Source of the DNA: Pseudogracilibacillus sp037071985
Lineage (GTDB): Bacteria; Bacillota; Bacilli; Bacillales; Amphibacillaceae
DNA length: 64,000 bases
Direction: 5' to 3'
Assembly (NCBI RefSeq): GCF_037071985.1
Contig: NZ_JAXHDF010000011.1
Span: 1 to 64,000 of the forward strand
Both the position numbers and the translations under genes were made by a program. Of this stretch, positions 35,967 to 44,473 are shown piece after piece (position 1 is the first letter of the stretch; the number at the start of each line of letters is the position of its first letter). The notes under the pieces are model-generated. The model searched no databases, was not told where the DNA came from, and worked only from the letters and a program-made list of their open reading frames with translations.

Positions 35967-36828
35967 ATATTTTAGCTTTAGGTGTCCAATTTGCTAGAAA
36001 AATCCCACTAAAAATGAAAATTCCACCGACCATCACATACCAATGGATTGGTTCGTCAAGTAATAACCAACCTGAGAGTACACCGAAAAAAGGTGCTAAA
36101 AATAAAAAGGCGCTCGTTTTACCGGGATCTCCAATATGTAATAAATAAAACCAAACTGCAAATTGGACAATCGAAGCCATGATTGCCAACCAAAGGAGAA
36201 TAAGAATGGAAGGAACGGTAACTTCAAAAAATGGTTTTTCCAGAATAAAACTGCTGAATAAGAGAATGAGACCTCCAAAGAGCATCTGGTAGGCTGTTAA
36301 GACCCAAACGTCATGTTTTTGTCCCCATGTTTTAATAAGTAATGTTCCGATTGCCCAAGAAACAGCAGACACAAAACCTAATATTGTACCAATTTTTATT
36401 GATACATGGGCACCAAATGTAATGAAAACCCCAAGAAAACCTAGAATAACACCGAACCATTGAAGTCTACGATAAGATAAATGTAAAAAAACGGTACCGA
36501 AAATAATGACTAATAAGGGATTAATAAAGGTTAAAATGGATGATTCTCCTGCCGTAATTGTTTTTAAACTGACGAAAATACATGCCATTACCCCAGCAGT
36601 TTGAAAGAGACCGATTGTAAAGATTTCTCCCCACTCTTTCCATGATTTTGGATGAGGTCTTTTCCAAAAATATACGTATATTGCCATTAAAATACCGGCA
36701 AGAGTAAAGCGAAAAGCAACGAGAAGAATTGGGGACGAGTAGATTAAACCAATTTTTCCAATTGCGAAGGCCGATCCCATTAATGAAGTTGTAATGATGA
36801 CTAATAATCCGTACACATATTTATTCAT
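35965..36828 (-). CDS. EamA-family (DMT superfamily) transporter
   Basis: Ten-helix drug/metabolite transporter of 287 aa built from two EamA repeats (about 5-135 and 147-285). Seen: GSAFAIGKIGLIYSSPILLVAFRF in repeat 1, AGESSILTFINPLLVIIFG, and LFLAPFFGVLSGWLLLDEPIHW in repeat 2. Likely an exporter of amino acids or metabolites; substrate unknown. The frame opens at 36873, but AAGGAGT lies just before the ATG at 36828, so I use it. Confidence 0.85.
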   Translation of the reverse strand: MNKYVYGLLVIITTSLMGSAFAIGKIGLIYSSPILLVAFRFTLAGILMAIYVYFWKRPHPKSWKEWGEIFTIGLFQTAGVMACIFVSLKTITAGESSILTFINPLLVIIFGTVFLHLSYRRLQWFGVILGFLGVFITFGAHVSIKIGTILGFVSAVSWAIGTLLIKTWGQKHDVWVLTAYQMLFGGLILLFSSFILEKPFFEVTVPSILILLWLAIMASIVQFAVWFYLLHIGDPGKTSAFLFLAPFFGVLSGWLLLDEPIHWYVMVGGIFIFSGIFLANWTPKAKI

Positions 36829-36957
36829 AAAGACTCCTTTTACATTCTCATTGATAGCAAAGGTTCTTATCATTCCTTTATAGTCTCGTTTTCATTTAAA
36901 GCAATTACTATTATAAAATAAGACGAAAATTCACACCATATACAAGAGGATTTTCAT

Positions 36958-37608
36958 TTATTCTCCTCCTGCAAGTTTCGTTTCAGTTTGTGTAAATTTT
37001 TCAAGCTCTACCTCTCGAAGTTCATTGATGTGGGGAAGCACAAAGTTAATGACCATGCCCACAAAAATCGCATTGACAAGAGTTCCTATTCCGATTGCTC
37101 CCTTGAATAAGAATGCGACAATAACAAGCAGAATGTTTATTGCTAATCTGGAATAGGTCATATTCCAACCAGTAAATTTAGCTACGATCAACATGGAGCG
37201 GTCCATTGGATTAGGAGCGACGTCCGATTGTAAATAGATTGCAATCCCGATCCCGGAAAAAATAATGGAAAGAACTAAACAGATCCATTGACTAATCCAT
37301 ACCTCAGGAATAACAAAAAAGCGTAAAATAAAAAGCCAGCTATCAATGCCAACTCCAGTAATTAATGAAGTAATAAGAGCAAAATATTCTGGTCTTTTAC
37401 GTTCAGCTAAAGAATTACCAATAACCATGGCTACTCCGACAACGATCTCCCAACTTCCAATTGTTAATCCAAACGTACGGAATAATCCGACAAGGAGAGC
37501 ATCAAAAGCAGATGTACCGAGCATAGATATAATTGCTAATGCAATTCCTAATGTAAGTGTTAAAAGACCGATTACATAATAATGTGCACCTATTCTCAGT
37601 AATCTCAA
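36958..37608 (-). CDS. YczE-like (YitT-related) membrane protein
   Basis: Integral membrane protein of 216 aa with five or six helices, resembling B. subtilis YczE and its relatives (YczE is needed for surfactin production in B. subtilis; mechanism unknown). Seen: GLTLTLGIALAIISMLGTSAFDAL-type start (about 15-40), GSWEIVVGVAMVIGN, and SDVAPNPMDRSMLIV (about 127-141), a conserved block. An ATG at 37617 directly abuts AAGGAGG, whereas the TTG at 37608 is nine bases from it; I prefer the TTG. Confidence 0.75.
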   Translation of the reverse strand: MRLLRIGAHYYVIGLLTLTLGIALAIISMLGTSAFDALLVGLFRTFGLTIGSWEIVVGVAMVIGNSLAERKRPEYFALITSLITGVGIDSWLFILRFFVIPEVWISQWICLVLSIIFSGIGIAIYLQSDVAPNPMDRSMLIVAKFTGWNMTYSRLAINILLVIVAFLFKGAIGIGTLVNAIFVGMVINFVLPHINELREVELEKFTQTETKLAGGE

Positions 37609-37831
37609 CTTAAGCATCCTCCTTACTCTTTTTCTTTCTTAACTATAGCAAATATTTCAAAGGGCAACTATCGTTTTGTCTCAAATTACTGAAAATTCTA
37701 AGTGAATAAGGTTGTTTTTCTCTTTTGTGATTACAAAATCGAGCATTTTCATATAAATTATGCATAATTTCAGTTCGTAAAAACGATACTAATCATTATA
37801 GCAATTGAAGTTACAATAGGGAGGTGTGAGC

Positions 37832-38110
37832 ATGCAAACATTAAGAGGTATTGCTTGGACACTAGTAATTATTGGAGCTATAAATTGGGGACTAATTGGT
37901 TTATTTCAATTTGATTTAGTAGCTGCTATTTTTGGTGGACAAGATAGTGGATTGTCCAGGATTATCTATTCTTTAGTAGGGATAAGTGGGCTCATTACTA
38001 TTGGTTTACTGTTTACGAAGGCAGATGACCGGGATGGAGGAGCGGTCCGACGAGATCCTTCTTTTGGTACAGAGTTTGGAGAGGATTCTGATATTGACCG
38101 TGATTTATAA
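37832..38110 (+). CDS. DUF378 (YuzA-like) small membrane protein
   Basis: A 92-aa protein with a DUF378 domain: IAWTLVIIGAINWGLIGLFQFDLVAAIFG (about 6-34), then a second helix (about 45-62) and a charged hydrophilic tail. Function unknown. GGGAGG is seven bases before the ATG at 37832; an in-frame GTG at 37826 is too close. It converges on dpaA across a shared terminator. Confidence 0.83.
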   Translation: MQTLRGIAWTLVIIGAINWGLIGLFQFDLVAAIFGGQDSGLSRIIYSLVGISGLITIGLLFTKADDRDGGAVRRDPSFGTEFGEDSDIDRDL

Positions 38111-38120
38111 AAGTTAATAA

Positions 38121-38151
38121 AAGCTTGCAGAGAATCGAACTCTGCAAGCTT
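38121..38151. terminator. Bidirectional terminator DUF378 / dpaA
   Basis: Perfect 12-base-pair stem AAGCTTGCAGAG/CTCTGCAAGCTT with loop AATCGAA; T-rich on both sides. It serves both converging genes. Confidence 0.9.
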
Positions 38152-38157
38152 TTTATT

Positions 38158-39048
38158 TTAAATGTAATTCTTTTCTATAATTAATTGGGTTATTGTATGG
38201 GCAATGATATCACCGGCAGTTTTGGGAGCGGCTTTTCCCGGTAAACCAAGTGCATGAATTGCTTGAATCCCCCGACCATCTGCCGCTGAAAAGTCTGTTC
38301 CTCCCGGATGTGAAGCAAGATCGATAATCAGGCTATTTTCATTCATAGCGTGAATTACTTTTTTCGTTATGATTAGGTGTGGGACGGTATTTATACATAT
38401 ATCGATATGAGGAATTGTTTCAGTTAACTGGCTAATTGAAACAGGCGTTAACCGCATTTCTTTTATTCTTGCAAAATCAGCATGATTCCGAGCAGCGACA
38501 GTAACTTCAGCTCCAGTATTAGCGAAAAGACGAGCGACTGTTATTCCAACACGTCCAAAGCCGGTAACTAACACATTTGAATTATGGATTGTGTAATCAA
38601 TTTTTTCCATCGCAATTTGTAAAGTTGCTTCTGCGGTAGGAATAGAATTTGCGATCGCGATATCATCCCGTGCGAATAAAATAATTAATTCTCTGTCATT
38701 TTCTTTAGCAATTGCTTTTAATCGCTCGCTAGCTGTACCTGTATAAATGACGCAATCACCAGGTGTTTTACGAATTAATTCGTCTGAAAACTGTGCTTTT
38801 CCTGCCGGATAATTTAATTGAATCTGCTCGTTATTATCCATTCCTAAAACAGGTAGAATAATTCCATCCAGTGTTTCGAAAGGTATTTCATCTAATGATG
38901 TATGTTGAATATTCTCTTGTGGGAAATCAATAGTAGAAAATCCTTCAATATAAATCATTGCATGTTGTTCTGCTAAATGGTTAATAACTTGGATATATCT
39001 TTTATCTCCGCCAATTACAGCAAGTTGTTTTCCTTTTAACTTCATCAT
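38158..39048 (-). CDS. dpaA: Dipicolinate synthase subunit A (SpoVFA-type), stand-alone
   Basis: Oxidoreductase-like subunit (296 aa, near the 297 aa of B. subtilis SpoVFA) for making the spore component dipicolinic acid from dihydroxy-tetrahydrodipicolinate in the mother cell. Seen: N-terminal DpaA_N domain (AVIGGDKRYIQVINHLAE, DGIILPVLGM), NAD(P)-binding motif VLVTGFGRVGITVARLFANTGAEVTVAAR (about 155-183) and INTVPHLII. AGAGGAGTGAA precedes ATG-ATG at 39048/39045. Unusually, no dpaB, asd or dapG follows; it is followed by a terminator. It may be a second copy. Confidence 0.85.
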   Translation of the reverse strand: MMKLKGKQLAVIGGDKRYIQVINHLAEQHAMIYIEGFSTIDFPQENIQHTSLDEIPFETLDGIILPVLGMDNNEQIQLNYPAGKAQFSDELIRKTPGDCVIYTGTASERLKAIAKENDRELIILFARDDIAIANSIPTAEATLQIAMEKIDYTIHNSNVLVTGFGRVGITVARLFANTGAEVTVAARNHADFARIKEMRLTPVSISQLTETIPHIDICINTVPHLIITKKVIHAMNENSLIIDLASHPGGTDFSAADGRGIQAIHALGLPGKAAPKTAGDIIAHTITQLIIEKNYI

Positions 39049-39197
39049 TTCACTCCTCTTAACGTTTTCTATTATCAAAAAACGAAATTCAAGATCTACT
39101 ATTTACTATCCTATTATGGCCCCTTTCATATTAGAAGCAAATGGGATCGAATGTACTAATTATGTAATATTTTTAAATAGAATGTCATTGAAGCACG

Positions 39198-39206
39198 TGC
39201 TATAAT
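39198..39206 (+). promoter_or_regulatory. Extended -10 promoter of ctaB (candidate)
   Basis: TGCTATAAT is a perfect extended -10 element about 44 bases before the TTG start of ctaB. A clear -35 is lacking, as is usual for extended -10 promoters. Confidence 0.5.
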
Positions 39207-39249
39207 AAGTTTAGATCATAGCCAATAATGGTTAAAGAGGTGCAATTCA

Positions 39250-40161
39250 TTGATTTCTACAGAATACGATATGGAAAAACACAATATTAGAAGCTTTTTA
39301 GCTGACTTGAAATCGCTAGTAAAGGGGATTGTTTTAATAGCAAATATTTTGCCTATATTAAGTGGATTTTGGTTGGCGTTATATTTTACAAATACTTCAT
39401 TCTTAGACGTTTGGGACAAGTTTTTGTACATGACAGTTGGCGGTACGCTAGTAATGGCCGGCGCTCTCATTTTAAATAACTGGTATGAAGTCGATTTAGA
39501 CAGGGAAATGAAGAGAACCCAACAGCGGCCAACAGTGACAGGTAATTTCTCATTAAAGGCTGTGCTCGTTATGGGAATTACAAGTTCCATTTTAGGCATA
39601 GTTATTTTGTATTTTGCATCTGTTGAAGCAATGACATACGGATTTTTAGGTTGGTTTACGTATGTTGTCTTATATACATTTTGGTCAAAGAGAAAATACA
39701 CTTTAAATACAGTTATCGGTAGTGTGTCAGGAGCCTTTACGCCATTAATTGGATGGGCAACTGTTACATCTGCCTATCATATTGTACCGATTATTTTATT
39801 TATTATTTTATTCATCTGGCAAATTCCACATACGTTTGCGATCGCAATGAGAAGACATGATGAATATAAAGCGGCAAAGGTTCCAATGCTACCAGTAGTA
39901 TATGGGTTTGAAATTACGAAAAGACAATCAGCAGTTTATATTGCATGCTTATTACCCTTACCACTATTCTTAACTTCCGTAGGATTGCCTTTTGTAATTA
40001 TTACTTCGATATTAAATATTACTTGGTTAATCCTTGCGATTCGAGGCTTATTCACTCAAGAAAATAAGAAATACGCAAATAATATGTTTTATTTTTCATT
40101 AACATATTTAACGATCGTTTTTGGTATGATGATACTTATTACATTACCAATTTTTAATTAA
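39250..40161 (+). CDS. ctaB: Protoheme IX farnesyltransferase (heme O synthase)
   Basis: UbiA-family prenyltransferase (303 aa) converting heme B to heme O by adding farnesyl, for cytochrome oxidases. Seen: about eight to nine helices, the two Asp-rich motifs NNWYEVDLDREMKRTQQRP (about 76-94) and the region RRHDEYKAAKVPMLPVVYG (about 202-220). AGAGG is nine bases before the TTG start. In Bacillus ctaB usually sits next to ctaA and ctaCDEF; here it is alone between dpaA and a lipoprotein gene, so a second copy is possible. Confidence 0.9.
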   Translation: MISTEYDMEKHNIRSFLADLKSLVKGIVLIANILPILSGFWLALYFTNTSFLDVWDKFLYMTVGGTLVMAGALILNNWYEVDLDREMKRTQQRPTVTGNFSLKAVLVMGITSSILGIVILYFASVEAMTYGFLGWFTYVVLYTFWSKRKYTLNTVIGSVSGAFTPLIGWATVTSAYHIVPIILFIILFIWQIPHTFAIAMRRHDEYKAAKVPMLPVVYGFEITKRQSAVYIACLLPLPLFLTSVGLPFVIITSILNITWLILAIRGLFTQENKKYANNMFYFSLTYLTIVFGMMILITLPIFN

Positions 40162-40206
40162 GCAAACGATTAGAGAATCTATAAAAGATAGGTTAGAGAG
40201 GTTCGT

Positions 40207-40252
40207 AAAAGGACTACATACATTAGACACTCCTAATATATGTAGTCCTTTT
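40207..40252. terminator. Bidirectional terminator ctaB / lipoprotein
   Basis: Perfect 14-base-pair stem AAAAGGACTACATA/TATGTAGTCCTTTT with an 18-base loop. It lies between the converging ctaB and lipoprotein genes. Confidence 0.85.
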
Positions 40253-40291
40253 ATTGCTTTCTTTAACTTGATCGACTCTAATCTTCTATGC

Positions 40292-40687
40292 TCAATCAAC
40301 AGGGTCACCGCCAAAAACTTCAGAAGTAAACTCCCAACTCGCTCTATCGACTGCTAGTTTTCTAAATTCCTCTGGTTCAATCCAATCTTCTTGTTTAAAC
40401 TCGTCAAGAGGTAGAACTTCTAGATGATTTATACTGTCCCCATCATTTATCTCATTAACTATATCAACATATTGATTGTGATAATCTTCTTTTTGTTCTT
40501 GAGTCAATTTTAATGGTGCTACTAATACAACATCTAAGTTCTCGCTATTACTTAAAGTCGAAACTTCTTCTTTTTCTCCATTGTTCACATCTTTCGTTAC
40601 TTGCTCTTTCATTTCTTTATTTGCACTACATCCTGCTAAGACAGTAGCTCCAAGTAAAACTCCTACACAAATATATTTTTTAAACAT
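40292..40687 (-). CDS. Small predicted lipoprotein
   Basis: Hypothetical lipoprotein of 131 aa. Seen: signal peptide with lipobox TVLAGCSAN (cysteine about residue 20) and a hydrophilic, acidic mature part (for example LTQEQKEDYHNQYVDIVNEI). GGGGG precedes the ATG. No family recognised. Confidence 0.7.
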   Translation of the reverse strand: MFKKYICVGVLLGATVLAGCSANKEMKEQVTKDVNNGEKEEVSTLSNSENLDVVLVAPLKLTQEQKEDYHNQYVDIVNEINDGDSINHLEVLPLDEFKQEDWIEPEEFRKLAVDRASWEFTSEVFGGDPVD

Positions 40688-40908
40688 TTACGTCCCCCTT
40701 TTAAAGTTTTTTAAATATTCTAATAGTAGTTTATAGCAATTAATATCTAAACACAATATTTAACTAATCATTCTAGTTAATGTAGTGTAATAAGATTTCA
40801 ATCTTCACCACGTAATTTAGAGAGTTTTCAATTAGGTAAATAAATAAGGATATTTAGCTTCAATAAAGGTATCTTAAGTTAAGGGAATGTTTTTTTGCTT
40901 TTTATTTT

Positions 40909-40935
40909 TTACTAACTAATCTATACTATTAGTAA
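40909..40935 (+). promoter_or_regulatory. Inverted repeat around the purC-like promoter
   Basis: Perfect seven-base arms TTACTAA (40909-40915) and TTAGTAA (40929-40935) enclose TATACT (40922-40927), a good -10 hexamer. A repressor bound here would block transcription of the purC-like/LytTR pair. Function inferred. Confidence 0.45.
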
Positions 40936-40962
40936 CTAATGTATTAGAGAGGAACCGTCTAA

Positions 40963-41646
40963 ATGAACTTAGTCTATACTGGTAAAACGAAAGATGTCTA
41001 CCGCTTAGATAATGGAAATGTAAAATTGATTTTTAAAGATGACGTGACAGGAGAAGACGGTGTTTTTGATCCGGGTGCAAACACAGTTGGTTTAACTGTT
41101 GAAGGAGCAGGTAAATCCGGGTTGAAAATGACTACTTACTTCTTTAAAAAGCTACAAGAAAAAGAGATTCCTACCCATTATATAGAATCCGATTTAGAGA
41201 AAGTATCCATGACTGTAAAAGATGCTCAAATGTTCGGTAATGGACTAGAAGTAATTTGCCGTTATCGTGCAGTCGGCAGCTTTTATCGACGTTACGGAGC
41301 ATACTGTAAAGAAGGGCAATCTCTCGATGGTTTTGTTGAAGTAACCATTAAAGATGATGAAAGAGGAGATCCACCTATCTCAAAAGAAGCACTAGTAGCT
41401 TTAAAGATCCTAAACGAAGAAGAGTATGATCAACTTGAAAAATTAACGAAACAAATTTCAAAAATTATTAAAACAGAGTTAGAACAGAAGCAATTATATT
41501 TATATGATATTAAATTAGAATTTGGACGTGATCAAACTGGCCATATTATGTTGATCGATGAAATCTCAGGTGGCAATATGAGAGTCTATGATGCAGAGGA
41601 AAATTATATTGCTCCGCTTGAATTGGAGAAATTATTGTTCAACTAA
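40963..41646 (+). CDS. PurC-like (SAICAR synthase family) protein, divergent and stand-alone
   Basis: ATP-dependent ligase-fold protein of 227 aa related to phosphoribosylaminoimidazole-succinocarboxamide synthase. Seen: YTGKTKDVYRL (ATP-binding P-loop-like start), FKDDVTGEDG, EVICRYRAVGSFYRRYG where PurC has a VVVRNxxAGS-type block, KLEFGRD and IDEISGGNMRVYD. The last is where canonical PurC has DEISPDTCR; the PDTC part is replaced. It is shorter than B. subtilis PurC (241 aa) and not in a pur operon; a LytTR regulator follows after 28 bases. It may use another substrate. Confidence 0.75.
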   Translation: MNLVYTGKTKDVYRLDNGNVKLIFKDDVTGEDGVFDPGANTVGLTVEGAGKSGLKMTTYFFKKLQEKEIPTHYIESDLEKVSMTVKDAQMFGNGLEVICRYRAVGSFYRRYGAYCKEGQSLDGFVEVTIKDDERGDPPISKEALVALKILNEEEYDQLEKLTKQISKIIKTELEQKQLYLYDIKLEFGRDQTGHIMLIDEISGGNMRVYDAEENYIAPLELEKLLFN

Positions 41647-41674
41647 TTTTTAAACTGGGAAAGGGAGTGAAAAA

Positions 41675-42325
41675 TTGGATAAATCAACTGTTCACCAAAT
41701 TTTTCGGAGTTTTTATCAACTCTTTCCGAATTCGAGTTCGATAGCAATTGCTGATTTAAACCAGTTTATTTACTACCAACCCAGTTTAGATATTGATCTG
41801 AAAATAAAGCCAGGTGACCCGGTGCATCCTAAAACGGTAACGTATAAAGCAATTCATGAAAAAAGAAGGGTGAAAGAATATAAAGGGAATACAAACTATG
41901 GGGTAGGTTATTATGCTATTGCACACCCGATTATTCATGATAAAAAAATTGTAGGTGCAATGACTGCCATTTTTCCACAAGAGCCTGAAGTCCTGACTAT
42001 TCCTTATTTAACATTAAAAACTTCAGATAGATGGATACCTATTAATTTTAATGAAATTATTTTTATGGAAGCACAAAATCGTAAGACGTACGTTACATCA
42101 AAACTCCAAAAAGGTACTCACAGATACAATCTGACAGAATTGGAAATCATATTACCCAAAAATATGTTTATTCGCTGTCATCGATCATATATAATTAATT
42201 TGAATCAAATAAAAGAAATACACCCGGACTCCCATTCTACATTTATTTTAATTATGTCCAATGATTCAAGAGTGCCAGTAAGCCAAAGTTATGCGAAACA
42301 AATGCGAAAGATTCTAGGTTTTTAA
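41675..42325 (+). CDS. LytTR-domain transcriptional regulator with a PAS-like sensor domain
   Basis: Regulator of 216 aa. Seen: N-terminal domain (about 1-105: SSIAIADLNQFIYYQPS, GVGYYAIAHPIIHDKKIVGAMTAIF) resembling small-molecule-sensing PAS/GAF folds, then a LytTR DNA-binding domain (about 110-215: IPINFNEIIFMEAQNRKTYV, FIRCHRSYIINLNQIKEI). It lacks a receiver domain, so it is not a classical two-component regulator. GGGAAAGGGAG precedes the TTG start. It directly precedes the CoA-transferase gene and is a good candidate for its regulator. Confidence 0.83.
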   Translation: MDKSTVHQIFRSFYQLFPNSSSIAIADLNQFIYYQPSLDIDLKIKPGDPVHPKTVTYKAIHEKRRVKEYKGNTNYGVGYYAIAHPIIHDKKIVGAMTAIFPQEPEVLTIPYLTLKTSDRWIPINFNEIIFMEAQNRKTYVTSKLQKGTHRYNLTELEIILPKNMFIRCHRSYIINLNQIKEIHPDSHSTFILIMSNDSRVPVSQSYAKQMRKILGF

Positions 42326-42473
42326 AAAAATATAAAATATTCGAATGTCTTTTATGTACGAAAAATTGTAGTTCAGTAGAAAATAAAGCCCTTTCATACA
42401 TAAGGACATGAATATTTCATATATAATTGATAAAATAGATAACAAAATGTAAAACATATAAGAGGTGATTTTT

Positions 42474-43994
42474 ATGGGAATAGATTTAAGTCAATTTATT
42501 CGAAATAAAGCATTTTTAGACAAAGTCGTAACAGCTGAAGAAGCTGCTTCTTGGATTAAAGATGGAATGAACTTAGGTATGAGTGGATTCACATTATTTG
42601 GTGAGCCGAAGGAGTTTCCTCTTGCTTTATCTGAGCGCGGAAAAAACGAAAACTTTAAAGTTAATTTATATACTGGAGCTTCTTTAGGCCCAACAGCAGA
42701 CCAATCTATGGCAGAAGCTGATATTATCAATTTGCGTGTACCTTATCAAGGAAACCCTGTGATGCGTGGTAAGATTAATAATGGCGAAATGTTCTACATT
42801 GACCAGCATTTATCTCACACAGCAGAGGAAGTTAGAAAAGGAACTTTAGGAAAAATTGATTACGCTATCATCGAAGCAGCTGCAATAACAGAAGAGGGCT
42901 TCATTATCCCTACTGGTTCTGTTGGTAACTCACCAATTTTTGCTGAGAAAGCGGAAAATGTTATTGTAGAACTGAATATTACTGCACCGAAAGAGTATGA
43001 AGGTTTACATGATATTTATGTGCTTGAAGAACAAGGAGAGCGTAAGGAAATTCCGTTATATAATGCTGGAGACCGTATCGGTGAAGTAGGTATAAAAGTA
43101 GATCCAGATAAAGTAAAGGGAATTGTTTTATCTGAACAGCCTGATATTCCATCTCCTCTATTTGAACCAAACGAGGAAACACAGACAATTGCGGATAATT
43201 TACTAGACTTTTTCGCAGAAGAAGTAGAGTCAGGACGTTTAACTAAATCATTAGCACCAATTCAATCAGGTGTTGGATCTGTAGCAAACGCAGTTCTTAA
43301 TGGTATGAGAAATTCACAATTTAAGGACCTTGAGATCTATTCTGAAGTTTTACAAGATGGGATTTTTGACCTAATCGATGCTGGGGTTGTAAAATTTGCT
43401 TCTGCAACAGCATTCTCTCTTTCAAAGAAACGTGTTGAATCTTTAGGAGAAGATTTAGCTAAATATAAAGATAAAATTGTGTTTAGACCACAAGAGATTT
43501 CTAACCATCCGGAGATGATTCGTCGTTTAGGTATCATTTCATTTAACACACCTATCGAGGTTGATATTTACGGAAATGTAAACTCTACTCATGTAAGCGG
43601 AACTCGCGTCATGAACGGAATTGGTGGATCTGGTGACTTTGCTCGTAACGCAAGAATTACAATCTTTGTTACGTCGTCATTAGCAAAAGGTGGAGACATT
43701 TCTACAATCGTACCATTTGTATCCCATGTGGATCATACTGAACACGATGTCGATGTTATTGTAACTGAACAAGGTTATGCGGATATTCGAGGACTTGCAC
43801 CAGTTCAAAGAGCTCAAAAAATCATTGAAAACTGTGCACATCCTAAGTATAAAGATCAACTCCTTGCGTATCTTGAAGAAGCAAAAGAGAAGGTTGGCGG
43901 TCATACACCACATATGCTTGACAAAGCATTCTCATGGCATACGCACTTAAAAGAGCATGGTACGATGTTAATGGGAGAAAAAGTATCTAAATAA
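42474..43994 (+). CDS. Acetyl-CoA hydrolase/transferase family (succinyl-CoA:acetate CoA-transferase-like)
   Basis: Class I CoA-transferase of 506 aa in the AarC/Cat1 acetyl-CoA hydrolase family, exchanging CoA between carboxylates such as acetate and succinate. Seen: GMSGFTLFGEPKEFP (about 35-49), the glycine-rich oxyanion loop QSGVGSVANAV (about 264-274) and the likely catalytic glutamate E291 in YSEVLQDGIFDL. AGAGGTGA precedes the ATG at 42474; an in-frame GTG at 42465 lies inside that site. A LytTR regulator is immediately upstream. The exact acyl pair is unknown. Confidence 0.87.
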   Translation: MGIDLSQFIRNKAFLDKVVTAEEAASWIKDGMNLGMSGFTLFGEPKEFPLALSERGKNENFKVNLYTGASLGPTADQSMAEADIINLRVPYQGNPVMRGKINNGEMFYIDQHLSHTAEEVRKGTLGKIDYAIIEAAAITEEGFIIPTGSVGNSPIFAEKAENVIVELNITAPKEYEGLHDIYVLEEQGERKEIPLYNAGDRIGEVGIKVDPDKVKGIVLSEQPDIPSPLFEPNEETQTIADNLLDFFAEEVESGRLTKSLAPIQSGVGSVANAVLNGMRNSQFKDLEIYSEVLQDGIFDLIDAGVVKFASATAFSLSKKRVESLGEDLAKYKDKIVFRPQEISNHPEMIRRLGIISFNTPIEVDIYGNVNSTHVSGTRVMNGIGGSGDFARNARITIFVTSSLAKGGDISTIVPFVSHVDHTEHDVDVIVTEQGYADIRGLAPVQRAQKIIENCAHPKYKDQLLAYLEEAKEKVGGHTPHMLDKAFSWHTHLKEHGTMLMGEKVSK

Positions 43995-44009
43995 TGTGAA
44001 GTTAAAAGA

Positions 44010-44386
44010 AAAGCTGGGTAACGTAAGTAATTTTCTACAAAGACGAACAATAAGTTAGGTAAGCGTAGGAAATATACGTAGACTCCTACGGGAACAGCAA
44101 ATGATCTTCGATGGGACGAACGAAAGTGCAGTCCCACGAGTCCGAAGATCCCTGTAGCGACTCAGAATGAGAAGCTATAGAAGCTGAGGCCGTGCCCGTG
44201 GTAAAGGAGACACTGTGAAAGCAAGTGGTAGCGTTGCTTGAACAGGTGTATTTGATGGGACGAACCTTGTGCAGTCCCAGATGTCGCTCTTATGCCTGTG
44301 GTGAAAGCGAAGTATATTTCCGAAGCTTTAAAAAATCTAACATGTTCGTCTTTTCTTTGATAAAAATACTTTGTCCAAGCTTTTTT
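44010..44386. repeat. Mosaic hairpin repeat, copy 1
   Basis: Between converging genes. Outer arms AAAGCTGGGTAA (near 44011) and TTGTCCAAGCTTTT (near 44371) and inner arms AAGACGAACA / TGTTCGTCTT pair across about 300 bases; deeper in, GGAAATATAC pairs with GTATATTTCC. Inside are modules shared with copies 2 and 3: CGAAGATCCCTGTAG, GAGGCCGTGCCCG, GGTAAAGGAGACAC and GTGAAAGCAAGTGGTAGCG. The module GATGGGACGAAC...GTGCAGTCCCA occurs twice. No coding frame. Higher GC than its surroundings. Confidence 0.75.
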
Positions 44387-44473
44387 ATTATTTCCATTAA
44401 ATAAGTAGGACTATTTATAAAATATTTCTGTTCTGTTTTACTCAAAGTTTCTTAAAAGATTTGATCACTTAAT

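Noticed and set aside
44010..44386. Insertion sequence
   Set aside because: No transposase frame and no clear target duplication; the modular hairpins fit a non-coding repeat better.
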